In this document: piece by piece, positions 35,067 to 43,303 of the stretch | Layout: every line of letters begins with the position of its first letter | Numbering within the stretch: the stretch's first letter is position 1 | Source: Lysobacter sp. TY2-98 | GTDB lineage: Bacteria > Pseudomonadota > Gammaproteobacteria > Xanthomonadales > Xanthomonadaceae | Length of the DNA: 64,000 nt | Direction: 5' to 3' | Assembly: GCF_003367355.1 (NCBI RefSeq) | Contig: NZ_CP031413.1 | Span: forward strand, 1,716,921 to 1,780,920 | Notes under the pieces: generated by a model | The model's database searches: none | Told to the model about the DNA's origin: nothing | The model's input: the letters and a program-made list of their open reading frames with translations, nothing else | Translations under genes and position numbers: made by a program

Positions 35067-36831
35067 CGCCGCCGACGGCGCCTCCCCTGCCTCGCGCCTT
35101 GCCGGCCTGCGCACGCTCTGGCCGTTCGTGCAGCGCCATCGCGGACTGTTCGCCAGCTGGCTGGTCGCGCTCGGCATCTCGTCCGCGGCGACGCTGACAT
35201 TGCCGGTCGCGTTCCGGCGCGTGATCGACCACGGCTTCGCCAACGGCACGCCGCATGCGATCGACGTCGCGTTCCTGCCCCTGATCGCAGTCGTAGCGGT
35301 GCTCGCGCTCGGCACGGCCGCGCGGTTCTACTTCGTGTCGCTGCTCGGCGAGCGCGTGGTCGCCGATCTGCGCGACCGCCTGTACGGCCACCTGCTGGCG
35401 CTCGACGCCGCGTTCCACGACCGCACGCGTTCCGGCGAACTCGTCTCGCGTCTGAGTGCCGACACGGAACTGCTGCGCACGCTCGTCGCATCGACGATGT
35501 CGATCGCACTTCGCAGCGCGGTAACGGTCATCGGCAGCGTCGTGATGTTGTTCGCGACCAGCCCGCGCCTCGCTGCATACGCGATGGTCGGCATTCCGCT
35601 GTCGGTCGCGCCGATCGTCATCGGCGCACGGCGCATGCGGAAGATCGCACGTACCAGCCAGGATCGCGTCGCGGACGCGAATACCGTCGCCGCGGAAACG
35701 CTGGGTGCGATCTCGACCGTGCGCGCGCATGCGCGGGAGTCGTACGAACGCGCGCGCTTCGGCGACGCCCTTCGTCTTGCCGTCGCGACGGCGCGCAAGC
35801 GCATCGGCGCGCAATCCATCGTGACGGCCGTGGCGATCTCGCTGGTGTTCGGCGCGATCACGGTCGTGCTGTGGCTCGGTGCGCATGACGTCGTCGCCGG
35901 GCGCATGACCGGCGGCGTGCTCGTGCAGTTCCTGATCTACGCGGCGGTCGGCGGCGGCTCCATCGGCGCGCTCGCCGAAGTCTGGAACGAGCTGCAGCGC
36001 GCGACCGGCGGCATGGGGCGCATCGCCGAGCTGCTGGAAGAAACCCCGCAGGTGATCGCACCCGCGTCGCCGCGCGCGCTGCCTGCGCCGGTGACCGGCG
36101 GGATCGAGTTCGACCATGTCGACTTCGCCTACCCGGCCGAAGCCGGGCGCTTGGTCCTGCGCGACTTCAGCCTGCGCGTACGGCCGGGCGAGACCGTCGC
36201 GCTGGTCGGCCCGTCGGGCGCCGGCAAGAGCACGGTGTTCTCGCTGCTGATGCGCTTCCACGACGTCTCGTCGGGCGCCATCCGTGTCGACGGCGTGCCG
36301 ATCGACAGCGTCGACCCGACCGACCTGCGCGGCGCGATCGCCCTCGTCGCGCAACACCCCACGCTGTTCGCGACCAGCATCCGCGAGAACGTGCGTTACG
36401 GGCGCCTTGACGCCGACGACGACGTCATCGAACGCGCACTGCGCGCCGCGCATGCCGCCGACTTCGTGCATGCGCTGCCCCAGGGGCTCGACACCACCGT
36501 CGGCGAGCGCGGCGCGCGGCTATCGGGTGGCCAGCAGCAGCGCATCGCGATCGCCCGTGCGGTGCTGCGCGATGCGCCGATCCTGCTGCTCGACGAAGCC
36601 ACCAGCGCACTCGACGCGCAGAGCGAAGCCGCGGTGCAGGCGGCGCTCGACGAACTCATGGACGGTCGCACGACCCTCGTGGTCGCGCACCGTCTCGCTA
36701 CCGTGCTCAAGGCCGACCGCATCGTGGTCATGGATGCGGGCCGCATCATCGCGGAAGGCACGCATGCCGACCTGATGGCGCAGGGCGGGCTCTATGCCGA
36801 ACTCGCCCGCCTGCAGTTCATCGACGACTGA
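35059..36831 (+). CDS. ABC exporter, fused membrane and ATPase domains
   Basis: This encodes 590 residues, one half-transporter that works as a dimer. Six membrane helices occupy about 25-310 (VIDHGFANGTPH, AARFYFVSLLGERVVADLR, SRLSADTELLRTLV). The ATPase has Walker A GPSGAGKST (about 390), signature LSGGQQQR, Walker B ILLLDEATSALD and the switch His in VAHRLATV. The family moves lipids, peptides or drugs outward (MsbA-like); no essential lipid-A neighbour is present. It overlaps yigZ by 8 bp. The next gene is on the other strand, 3 bp beyond. Confidence 0.9.
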   Translation: MPDAADGASPASRLAGLRTLWPFVQRHRGLFASWLVALGISSAATLTLPVAFRRVIDHGFANGTPHAIDVAFLPLIAVVAVLALGTAARFYFVSLLGERVVADLRDRLYGHLLALDAAFHDRTRSGELVSRLSADTELLRTLVASTMSIALRSAVTVIGSVVMLFATSPRLAAYAMVGIPLSVAPIVIGARRMRKIARTSQDRVADANTVAAETLGAISTVRAHARESYERARFGDALRLAVATARKRIGAQSIVTAVAISLVFGAITVVLWLGAHDVVAGRMTGGVLVQFLIYAAVGGGSIGALAEVWNELQRATGGMGRIAELLEETPQVIAPASPRALPAPVTGGIEFDHVDFAYPAEAGRLVLRDFSLRVRPGETVALVGPSGAGKSTVFSLLMRFHDVSSGAIRVDGVPIDSVDPTDLRGAIALVAQHPTLFATSIRENVRYGRLDADDDVIERALRAAHAADFVHALPQGLDTTVGERGARLSGGQQQRIAIARAVLRDAPILLLDEATSALDAQSEAAVQAALDELMDGRTTLVVAHRLATVLKADRIVVMDAGRIIAEGTHADLMAQGGLYAELARLQFIDD

Positions 36832-36834
36832 CCG

Positions 36835-39800
36835 CTATGCGGCGTCGGTCTGCATCACCACGCCGCGCTCCAGCAGCACTTCGAAATCGCCGACTTCGAG
36901 CGGTCGACTGTACAGATAGCCCTGCACTTCGCGGCAGCCGTGGGCGTCGAGCATCGACGCCTGCGCGTGCGTTTCGACACCTTCCGCCACGACGTGCGCT
37001 TCGAGCGCAGATGCCATGGCGATGATGGCCTGCACCACCGCGCCCTGCTTCGCGTCGCCCGGCAGGCCGCTGACAAACGAGCGGTCGATCTTGATGGTGT
37101 CGAAGCGGTGGTTGGCGAGATAGCCGAGGCTGGAATAGCCGGTCCCGAAGTCGTCGATCGCGATCCGCACGCCCATCGCATGCAGACCCGTGATGAGCCG
37201 CTCGGCGCGCTCGTGGTCGGCGAACATCTGGCTCTCGGTGAACTCGATTTCGAGGAGCGGTCCCGGCAACCCGGCGTCACCCAACGCCTCTCCCACGGTC
37301 CGCAACAGTCGATCGGCATCGAAGCGCGCGAGCGATACGTTGACCGACACGGGGCCGGGCAGTTGGCCCCCGTCGCGCCAGGCGCTCGCCTGCCGGCAGG
37401 CCTCGCGCATCACCCAGCGGTCGACGTCGTTGACCAGGCTGCTTTCCTCCGCGATCGGAATGAATTCCATCGGTGGCACCAGCGATCCATCGGCGCGACG
37501 CCAGCGCACCAGCGCTTCCATTCCGATGATCGCGCCGCTCGGACGCTGCACTTTCGGCTGGTAGACCAGGAACAGGCCGCCGTGCGCGAGGGCGTCGCGC
37601 AGCTCGTGCTCCATGCGCAGGCGCCGCTCGGCGCGTTCGCTCATGCTGCGCGCGAAGAAGCTGTAGCGCGCGCGGCCCGCGTGCTTGGCGTGGTACAGCG
37701 CGGCGTCGGCATGCCGCATCAGGCTGCGGCGATCGTTCGCATCCTGCGGATAAAGCGCGATGCCGATCGACAGCGACACGTGCAGGCGATGCCCTTCGAC
37801 GTCGATCGGCGGCCGCATGGCGTCGATCATGCGTTCGGCCGCGCGTGCAGCGACCTGCGGATCGTCGAGACGCTCGAGCAGCACGACGAACTCGTCGCCG
37901 CCCTGCCGGCTCACGGTATCCCCGGGTCGCACCGTCGACTGCAGGCGATGCGCGACTTCCTGCAACACGACATCGCCCACCTGGTGCCCGAGCGAATCGT
38001 TGATCGTCTTGAAATGATCGAGGTCGACGAACATCAGCGCGCCACGACCGCCCTGCGGAATCGCGGCGACGGCGTGCTCGAGCCGGTCCTGCATCAGCAC
38101 GCGATTGGGCAGGTCGGTCAGATGATCGTGTTGCGCCTGGTGCGCCATGCGCACGGCCATCGCGCGGGTCTCGCTGATGTCGTGCAGCACCATGACGCCG
38201 CCGATCACACGACCCTCGCTGTCGTGGATCGGGGCCGAGGAATCCTCGACGGCGAACCGCAGGCCGTCCCGCCGCACCAGCGCGCGATCGCGCTGCGTGG
38301 AGACGATGCGATCGTCGGTCAGCGCCGTGTGCATGGGCGACACGACGTCGTCGTCGCCGTCCGCGTCGACCAGGCGCACGACCTCATCGATGACCCGGCC
38401 GACCGCATCGGTCTCGGTCCAGCCCGTCATCGCCTCGCCGACGGGGTTGAGCAGCGTGATACGCAACTGCGGATCGCAGGTGATCACCGCGTCGCCGATC
38501 GAATCGAGCGTCACCCGGATGCGTTCCTTTTCCTCTTGCAGCGCGTGTTCCGCGGCGATACGTGCGCTCACGTCCGTCGCGAGCACGAAGAAGCCGTTGC
38601 GACCGCGCTCGGTGAAGTTGGGGACGTAATGCACTTCGAGATCGCGGCCGTTGACGCGCGTCTCGAAAGTCGCGCGCTCGCCCGCCATTGCGCGGGCCAC
38701 CGGGTCCTCGACGCTCTTTTCGTAGTCGGCGCCGAGGATGTCGCGCTGCATGCGGCCGATGACTTCCTCCGGCTCATGCGCAAGGAACTCGGCGTAGCGA
38801 CGGTTGATCAGCCGGTAGCGACCGTCGGCATCGATGAGGCCGATCGCGGCAGGCACGTGGTCGTGCAGGACGCGCAGCTGGTGCGCGGCATCGCGTAACT
38901 CGCGGGCGGTGGCACGACGCCGTTCGGTCTGCACGGAGACCAGCAGCGGCGCGATCAGACCGAACGCGGCGTAACCCGCCAGCTCGCCGAATCCGAGTTC
39001 ATGCAGTGCACTCACGCGCGCACCAGGCATCCAACGGTGCACGGCAAGCAGCGTCAGAACGGCGAGCAGGTCGAGCAGCGCGGTGCCGAGAACGCCCAGG
39101 CGCAGGCTCGCGACGAGCAGCGGCAACAGCAGGACGATGAGCGGCTGGCGCATCCACAACGAGGCGATCACCACGCCGGCGATGCAGAGCGCCGCCAGCA
39201 CGCCGAACAGTACCAGCGACCCCGGCTGCCGGAAGCGCCGCCATTCGCCGGGCGTCGAGGCGAGCACGGCCGGCAGCAGCGTCAACATGCCGAACGCGCC
39301 GCCGAGCGCCCAGTCGCGCCAGACGCTGAAGGGATCGGCGTGCACGGACGACTGCAGGACCGCGACGGCGACCAGCCCCGTCATCGACGGTGCGGCGACC
39401 ACGGCGATTGCGCCGAGCCATGCAAGGTCGGAGAGGCGTCGCAGACCGCGCGGATCGCAGCCGACCGCCACCACCGCGATGTAGGTCAACGCGGCCTCGG
39501 CGATGCGCAGCACACTGTGCCCGAGCACGATGGGAAGTCGCGCGGGCGGCGCCGCCCACATCACAAGCGCGCCGAGCACGGCGGCACAGGCGACGATCAC
39601 GCCGATCGCGACGCGCGGCGTTGGACGCCGCAGCAGCAACATGCCGGCCAGCCATGCACTGGCCAGACGCACCGCCGGCACCTGCGTCTCATGCACCCAG
39701 CTCAGCGCGACGACGGCGTGGGCCAGCACGACGGTGCCGAGCAGCGTCGCCGCGATCCATGCGGTGTCGCGGCTACCGAAGGACGACGTGGCGGCGGGTC

Positions 39801-39846
39801 CTGGCATGCGCGGGGGCGACGCCTTCGAAAACAGGCGGAGGTTCAC
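36835..39846 (-). CDS. Membrane GGDEF-EAL protein with MASE1-like and two PAS domains
   Basis: This encodes about 1003 residues. The N-terminal 25-310 is a hydrophobic region of eight or so helices of MASE1 character. PAS1 (about 322-430) and PAS2 (440-560) follow, then GGDEF at 649-653 with inhibitory-site RPGD at 640-643, and an EAL domain with MEALVRW, SVNVS, EFTES, DDFGTGYSS, IKIDRSF, AEGVET and QGYLYSRP. All catalytic residues appear intact, so it may make or break c-di-GMP in response to a membrane or cofactor signal. The start is GTG 39846 by context; ATG 39807 is possible and would leave the domains unchanged. Confidence 0.88.
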   Translation of the reverse strand: MNLRLFSKASPPRMPGPAATSSFGSRDTAWIAATLLGTVVLAHAVVALSWVHETQVPAVRLASAWLAGMLLLRRPTPRVAIGVIVACAAVLGALVMWAAPPARLPIVLGHSVLRIAEAALTYIAVVAVGCDPRGLRRLSDLAWLGAIAVVAAPSMTGLVAVAVLQSSVHADPFSVWRDWALGGAFGMLTLLPAVLASTPGEWRRFRQPGSLVLFGVLAALCIAGVVIASLWMRQPLIVLLLPLLVASLRLGVLGTALLDLLAVLTLLAVHRWMPGARVSALHELGFGELAGYAAFGLIAPLLVSVQTERRRATARELRDAAHQLRVLHDHVPAAIGLIDADGRYRLINRRYAEFLAHEPEEVIGRMQRDILGADYEKSVEDPVARAMAGERATFETRVNGRDLEVHYVPNFTERGRNGFFVLATDVSARIAAEHALQEEKERIRVTLDSIGDAVITCDPQLRITLLNPVGEAMTGWTETDAVGRVIDEVVRLVDADGDDDVVSPMHTALTDDRIVSTQRDRALVRRDGLRFAVEDSSAPIHDSEGRVIGGVMVLHDISETRAMAVRMAHQAQHDHLTDLPNRVLMQDRLEHAVAAIPQGGRGALMFVDLDHFKTINDSLGHQVGDVVLQEVAHRLQSTVRPGDTVSRQGGDEFVVLLERLDDPQVAARAAERMIDAMRPPIDVEGHRLHVSLSIGIALYPQDANDRRSLMRHADAALYHAKHAGRARYSFFARSMSERAERRLRMEHELRDALAHGGLFLVYQPKVQRPSGAIIGMEALVRWRRADGSLVPPMEFIPIAEESSLVNDVDRWVMREACRQASAWRDGGQLPGPVSVNVSLARFDADRLLRTVGEALGDAGLPGPLLEIEFTESQMFADHERAERLITGLHAMGVRIAIDDFGTGYSSLGYLANHRFDTIKIDRSFVSGLPGDAKQGAVVQAIIAMASALEAHVVAEGVETHAQASMLDAHGCREVQGYLYSRPLEVGDFEVLLERGVVMQTDAA

Positions 39847-39920
39847 GTCTCGATATACCCGGGCGGCGGAGCGCGGCGTGAGAGGCCGCCGGCGGTGCGA
39901 CGGGCGGTCGTGTGCGGTCA

Positions 39921-39948
39921 ATAAAAAGGCCCCGCCGGAGCGGGGCCT
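39921..39948 (-). terminator. Intrinsic terminator of the cold-shock gene
   Basis: On the minus strand AGGCCCCGC and GCGGGGCCT (39948-39940 and 39935-39927) pair with loop TCCG, then TTTTTATT follows. It lies 24 bp after the cold-shock stop. Confidence 0.85.
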
Positions 39949-39972
39949 CGGGAAACGGTACGCAGCGGACCG

Positions 39973-40176
39973 TCAGGCCGGAACGACACCGGACGCCTGC
40001 ATGCCCTTCGGGCCCTGGGTGACCTCGTAGGTCACGCGCTGGCCTTCCTGCAGGCTGCGGAAGCCCTTGGAATTGATGGCCGAGTAGTGCACGAACACAT
40101 CGGCAGTGCCGTCTTCAGGCGAAATGAAGCCGAATCCCTTCGCATCGTTGAACCATTTCACGGTGCCGTACTGCAT
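39973..40176 (-). CDS. CspA-family cold-shock protein
   Basis: This encodes 67 residues, the usual length. The RNA-binding motifs are [12 protein letters not shown] (RNP1-like) and VFVHYSAI (RNP2), followed by [17 protein letters not shown] and a QASGVVPA end. It would bind single-stranded nucleic acid and melt RNA structure. The start is ATG 40176; the in-frame extension upstream is unlike the family. A promoter candidate at 40247-40276 gives an untranslated leader of about 64 bases, shorter than in E. coli cspA. Confidence 0.93.
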   Translation of the reverse strand: MQYGTVKWFNDAKGFGFISPEDGTADVFVHYSAINSKGFRSLQEGQRVTYEVTQGPKGMQASGVVPA

Positions 40177-40246
40177 ATCCTTGATGACCTCATGCTGTGA
40201 GGGTGGGCGCGCCGCATTGCCCGACAAGGGCGCAGTCGCGCGGCCG

Positions 40247-40276
40247 AGTATGCAAAACGGTTCAGGCTGTTGACAA
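40247..40276 (-). promoter_or_regulatory. Candidate sigma-70 promoter of the cold-shock gene
   Basis: On the minus strand TTGTCA (40276-40271) and CATACT (40252-40247) are 18 bases apart, in the gap after the mtnP-type gene. The start is predicted near 40240. Motif evidence only. Confidence 0.45.
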
Positions 40277-40284
40277 TCGTCCGC

Positions 40285-41052
40285 TCAGGCAGCGTGCGAC
40301 GTACGGTCCAGCAGTGCGCCGAGCAGCGCCGGGAGGTGCGCGGATGCTGCCGCGACGTTGTCCAGCACGTCCTGCAACGTGATCACTTCGTCGATCTGCG
40401 GACCCGCGCCGGCCGCCCAGTTCGCGATGATCGCGAGGCAGGCGTAGTCCAGCCCCAGCTCCCGCGCGAGGCCCGCTTCGGGCATTCCCGTCATGCCGAC
40501 CAGATCGCAGCCGTCGCGGCGCATGCGCGCGATTTCGGCGCGCGTCTCCAGGCGCGGCCCCTGCGTCGCGCCGTAGCAGCCACCGTCCACCAGCGGAACG
40601 CCCGCGGCCTGCGCGGCGTCGAGCACCGCGGTACGCAGCGACGGCGTGTACGGCTCGCCGAAGTCCACGTGCAACACCTCGGTGCCGGGCTCTTCGCAGA
40701 TGGTCGAGACGCGACCCCAGGTGTAGTCGATGATCTGGTCCGGGCATGCCAGCACACGCGGCCCGAAGCGCTCGGTGATGCCGCCCACCGTGTTGAGCGC
40801 GAGCACGCGGTGCGCGCCGACGGCCTGCAGCGCAGCGAGGTTGGCGCGGTAGTTCACCTGGTGGGGCGGCACCGAATGGCCTTCGCCGTGGCGCGCGAGG
40901 AACGCGACGCGATGCCCGGCCAGCGTGCCGACGCGGACCGGCCCGGATGCGCGCCCGAAGCGCGTGTCGGGTTCGTGCGATTCGACGTCGTGCAGCTCGG
41001 CGAGCTTGTAGAGGCCGGTGCCGCCGATGACGGCGAGTGCGATGTCGCTCAT
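40285..41052 (-). CDS. S-methyl-5'-thioinosine/thioadenosine phosphorylase
   Basis: This encodes 255 residues of the purine nucleoside phosphorylase family II: AVIGGTGLYKL at the phosphate site, FLARHGEGHSVPPHQVNYRAN, LNTVGGI, and ATQGPRLETRAEI..GCDLVGMTGMPEAGLAREL. The MTGMPEA stretch replaces the usual MTxxPEA form of MTA phosphorylase, and the neighbours are nagZ and hpt as around the Pseudomonas methylthioinosine phosphorylase. With MtaD elsewhere in the window, methylthioinosine is the likely substrate, giving hypoxanthine and methylthioribose-1-phosphate. MTA as substrate cannot be excluded from sequence. ATG 41052, 28 bp after hpt. Confidence 0.8.
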   Translation of the reverse strand: MSDIALAVIGGTGLYKLAELHDVESHEPDTRFGRASGPVRVGTLAGHRVAFLARHGEGHSVPPHQVNYRANLAALQAVGAHRVLALNTVGGITERFGPRVLACPDQIIDYTWGRVSTICEEPGTEVLHVDFGEPYTPSLRTAVLDAAQAAGVPLVDGGCYGATQGPRLETRAEIARMRRDGCDLVGMTGMPEAGLARELGLDYACLAIIANWAAGAGPQIDEVITLQDVLDNVAAASAHLPALLGALLDRTSHAA

Positions 41053-41080
41053 GGTCGTATCCGTGGACGCGGCGAACGCG

Positions 41081-41650
41081 TCAGAGATCGCGCAGCGCCG
41101 TGTCGGTCAGCGCGTGGATGTCGGGCAGGTTGCGGCCCTGTTCCTGGAAGTCCATGCCATACCCGAAGACGTAACGGTCCGGTACTTCGACACCGACGTA
41201 ATCGGCACACACGCCTTCGACACAGCGGTCGTGGCGCTTCACCGTCAGCGCAGCGATGCGAACGTCCGCGGCGCCTTCGTCGCGGCACCACTGCACGATG
41301 CCGCGCAGCGTGTGGCCTTCGTCGAGGATGTCGTCGGCGAGCAGGACGCGGCGGCCTTTGACCGGCGTCGCAGGGCGATGCTTCCACACCAGCTCAGCGC
41401 CCGTCGTCGCGCCGCGGTAGCGCGTGGCGTGCAGGTAGTCGAACTCGAGGTCGAGCCCGAGCGCGCCGATCTCCATCGCCAACCGACCCGCGAACGGCAG
41501 TCCGCCGTTCATCACCGTCAGGAACAGCGGCACGCTGCCCTCGAAGTCGTCGACGATCGATGCCGCCATGCGTTCGATCGAACGCTCCAGCGTGGCTCGA
41601 TCGACGACGACGTCGCTGTTGGCCAGCGCCCAGGCGAGGTCGCGCGCCAT
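41081..41650 (-). CDS. hpt: Hypoxanthine-guanine phosphoribosyltransferase
   Basis: This encodes 189 residues. The PRPP-binding motif is RRVLLADDILDEGHTL; upstream it has LTVMNGGLPFAGRL and FDYLHATRYRGAT, and downstream DYVGVEVPDRYVFGYGMDF, the purine-contacting part. It converts hypoxanthine or guanine to IMP or GMP. ATG 41650 is one base from the nagZ stop; a TTG at 41659 overlapping nagZ is an alternative start. With the phosphorylase gene downstream it would salvage the hypoxanthine released there. Confidence 0.9.
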   Translation of the reverse strand: MARDLAWALANSDVVVDRATLERSIERMAASIVDDFEGSVPLFLTVMNGGLPFAGRLAMEIGALGLDLEFDYLHATRYRGATTGAELVWKHRPATPVKGRRVLLADDILDEGHTLRGIVQWCRDEGAADVRIAALTVKRHDRCVEGVCADYVGVEVPDRYVFGYGMDFQEQGRNLPDIHALTDTALRDL

Positions 41651-41651
41651 G

Positions 41652-42647
41652 TCAGGCAATGCCTTCGATGCGCTGCTTGGTCATGCTGTAGCGATCGTCC
41701 GCGAGTAGTTCGCGCCAGCCGAACGGGCCGCGGCCGATCAACGCGGCCATCGCTGCGGTGTTGAGCTTGCGACCTTCAACGGCGGCCAGCGATTCCGGCA
41801 CGAGCTCCGGATGGCAGACGAGCACGACGTCGCAACCCGCGTCGAGGTGTGCATCGATGCGCGCCTTGATGCCGCCCGCGGAGAACGCCGCCGCCATGCC
41901 GATGTCGTCGGAGAACACGACGCCGCGGAAACCCATCTCCTTGCGCAGGATGTCTTCGATCCAGCGCTTCGAATAGCCGGCGGGATCCGGATCGACGGCG
42001 GGATATTTGACGTGCGCCATCATCACGGCGTCGGCGCCGGCATCGATGCCCGCCACGAACGGCACGAGGTCGAGCGCGCGGATTTCTTCCAGCGGACGCG
42101 GATCGACGGCGTCGTCGAAATGCGTGTCTTCCAGCACCGAGCCGTGGCCGGGGAAGTGCTTGAGCGTCGCGGCCATGTCGGCGGCGTGCATGCCCTCGAT
42201 GTAGGCGCGGGTGAACTCGGCGATGACCTGCGGATCGGCCGAGAATGCGCGATCACCGATCGCACGGTTGCCGCGGCCGAGATCGACCACCGGGGCGAAG
42301 CTCAGGTCGACGCCGGTCGCGCGCACTTCGCTGGCCATCAGCCACGCGTGCTCGGCCGCGAGCTTGAGCGCGGCTTCGGGATCGCGACGATAGAGCGCGT
42401 CGAACTTCTCTAGCGGCGGGAACGCGGTGTAGCCGTCCCGGAAGCGCTGCACGCGCCCGCCTTCCTGGTCGACGCAGACCAGCTGCGGCCGCGGCGCGGC
42501 TTCGCGGATGGCCTGCGACAGCTCCGCGACCTGCTGCTTGGACGCGAAGTTGCGGCTGAAGAGGATCACGCCACCGCACGCATCGTGCTGCAGCCAGTCG
42601 CGCTCCTGCGCGGTGAGTTCGGTGCCGGCCACGCCGATCACGAGCAT
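41652..42647 (-). CDS. nagZ: Beta-N-acetylhexosaminidase NagZ
   Basis: This encodes 331 residues, a cytoplasmic GH3 enzyme with no signal peptide. It has CVDQEGGRVQRFRD, DLSFAPVVDLGRGNRAIGDRAF, the catalytic loop KHFPGHGSVLEDTH (Asp/His dyad) and GFRGVVFSDDIGM with the nucleophile Asp. It removes GlcNAc from anhydro-muropeptides in wall recycling and influences AmpC induction in other species. ATG 42647 has GGAG 9 bases upstream. It is first of a nagZ-hpt-phosphorylase operon. Confidence 0.95.
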   Translation of the reverse strand: MLVIGVAGTELTAQERDWLQHDACGGVILFSRNFASKQQVAELSQAIREAAPRPQLVCVDQEGGRVQRFRDGYTAFPPLEKFDALYRRDPEAALKLAAEHAWLMASEVRATGVDLSFAPVVDLGRGNRAIGDRAFSADPQVIAEFTRAYIEGMHAADMAATLKHFPGHGSVLEDTHFDDAVDPRPLEEIRALDLVPFVAGIDAGADAVMMAHVKYPAVDPDPAGYSKRWIEDILRKEMGFRGVVFSDDIGMAAAFSAGGIKARIDAHLDAGCDVVLVCHPELVPESLAAVEGRKLNTAAMAALIGRGPFGWRELLADDRYSMTKQRIEGIA

Positions 42648-42717
42648 GTGGGGACACTCCGGTTGCGGATTCGGGCCGGCATTGTGCCCCGGACGGCGTC
42701 GACGCGCAGCGGCGGCG

Positions 42718-43203
42718 TTACCAGGTCGAATACGGCCGGCTGGCGAGCGCCAGGTTGTAGTACCGCGGCTGGTCGGTGACTTCGTCGCCGAGCCAGTCGG
42801 GGCGCGGGTAGGCCGCCTCGGCGTCGTCCAGCTCCAACTCGGCGACGACCAGGCCTGCGTTGTCGCCGAGGAACTCGTCGACCTCGAACGTACGGCCGTC
42901 GACTTCGACGTAGTGGCGGACCTTTTCGATCTTTCCGCCGACCGCTAGCTTGAGCAGCGCACGGGCGTCGTCGACCGGGATCGGGTAGTCGAACTCCTGC
43001 CGCGTCGTGCCGAGCTCGCGCGACTTCATGTTGAGGAAAGCCGCGTCGCCCTGGATGCGGACGCGGACCGACACGTTCATCGCGCCGGCGTCGAGCGTCG
43101 CGAGATCGTTGAGGTAGGCCTGCGCCATCTCGACACGGCGGCTCGCCTGCGCGCGCCAGGCGTCGGAGGTGACGAGGAACTTGCGTTCGATTTCTAGGGG
43201 CAT
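42718..43203 (-). CDS. CYTH-domain protein (possible inorganic triphosphatase)
   Basis: This encodes 161 residues that form one CYTH tunnel. The signature LEIERKFLV (ExExK) is at the N-terminus, followed by charged strands SVRVRIQGDAAFLNMKSRE and, near the end, EVDEFLGDNAGLVVAELEL with alternating acidic residues. Such proteins bind Mg and triphosphates; many are inorganic triphosphatases, some adenylate cyclases. No CHAD domain is attached. The gene stands alone between nagZ and rlmD, 82 bp from the latter's end. Confidence 0.88.
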   Translation of the reverse strand: MPLEIERKFLVTSDAWRAQASRRVEMAQAYLNDLATLDAGAMNVSVRVRIQGDAAFLNMKSRELGTTRQEFDYPIPVDDARALLKLAVGGKIEKVRHYVEVDGRTFEVDEFLGDNAGLVVAELELDDAEAAYPRPDWLGDEVTDQPRYYNLALASRPYSTW

Positions 43204-43269
43204 GTGAGCGATCTCCGGAAATCAGAAGCCAGGAAGCGGGTTTCCTCTCGCGTGGCGACGCGTTGGATC

Positions 43270-43303
43270 GAACCGCGCCGCGGGCTTATCCGCGGCGCGG
43301 TTC
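43270..43303 (-). terminator. 14-bp inverted repeat with the rlmD stop codon in its loop
   Basis: GAACCGCGCCGCGG (43270-43283) and CCGCGGCGCGGTTC (43290-43303) are perfect complements. On the minus strand the first arm encodes the last residues of RlmD and the loop ATAAGC carries the TAA stop. No T-run follows. It is probably a transcript-end or stability structure for rlmD. Confidence 0.55.

Noticed and set aside
36940-38898. 652-codon plus-strand frame inside the second GGDEF-EAL gene
   Set aside because: Same reason; the translation is low-complexity and the conserved enzyme is on the minus strand.
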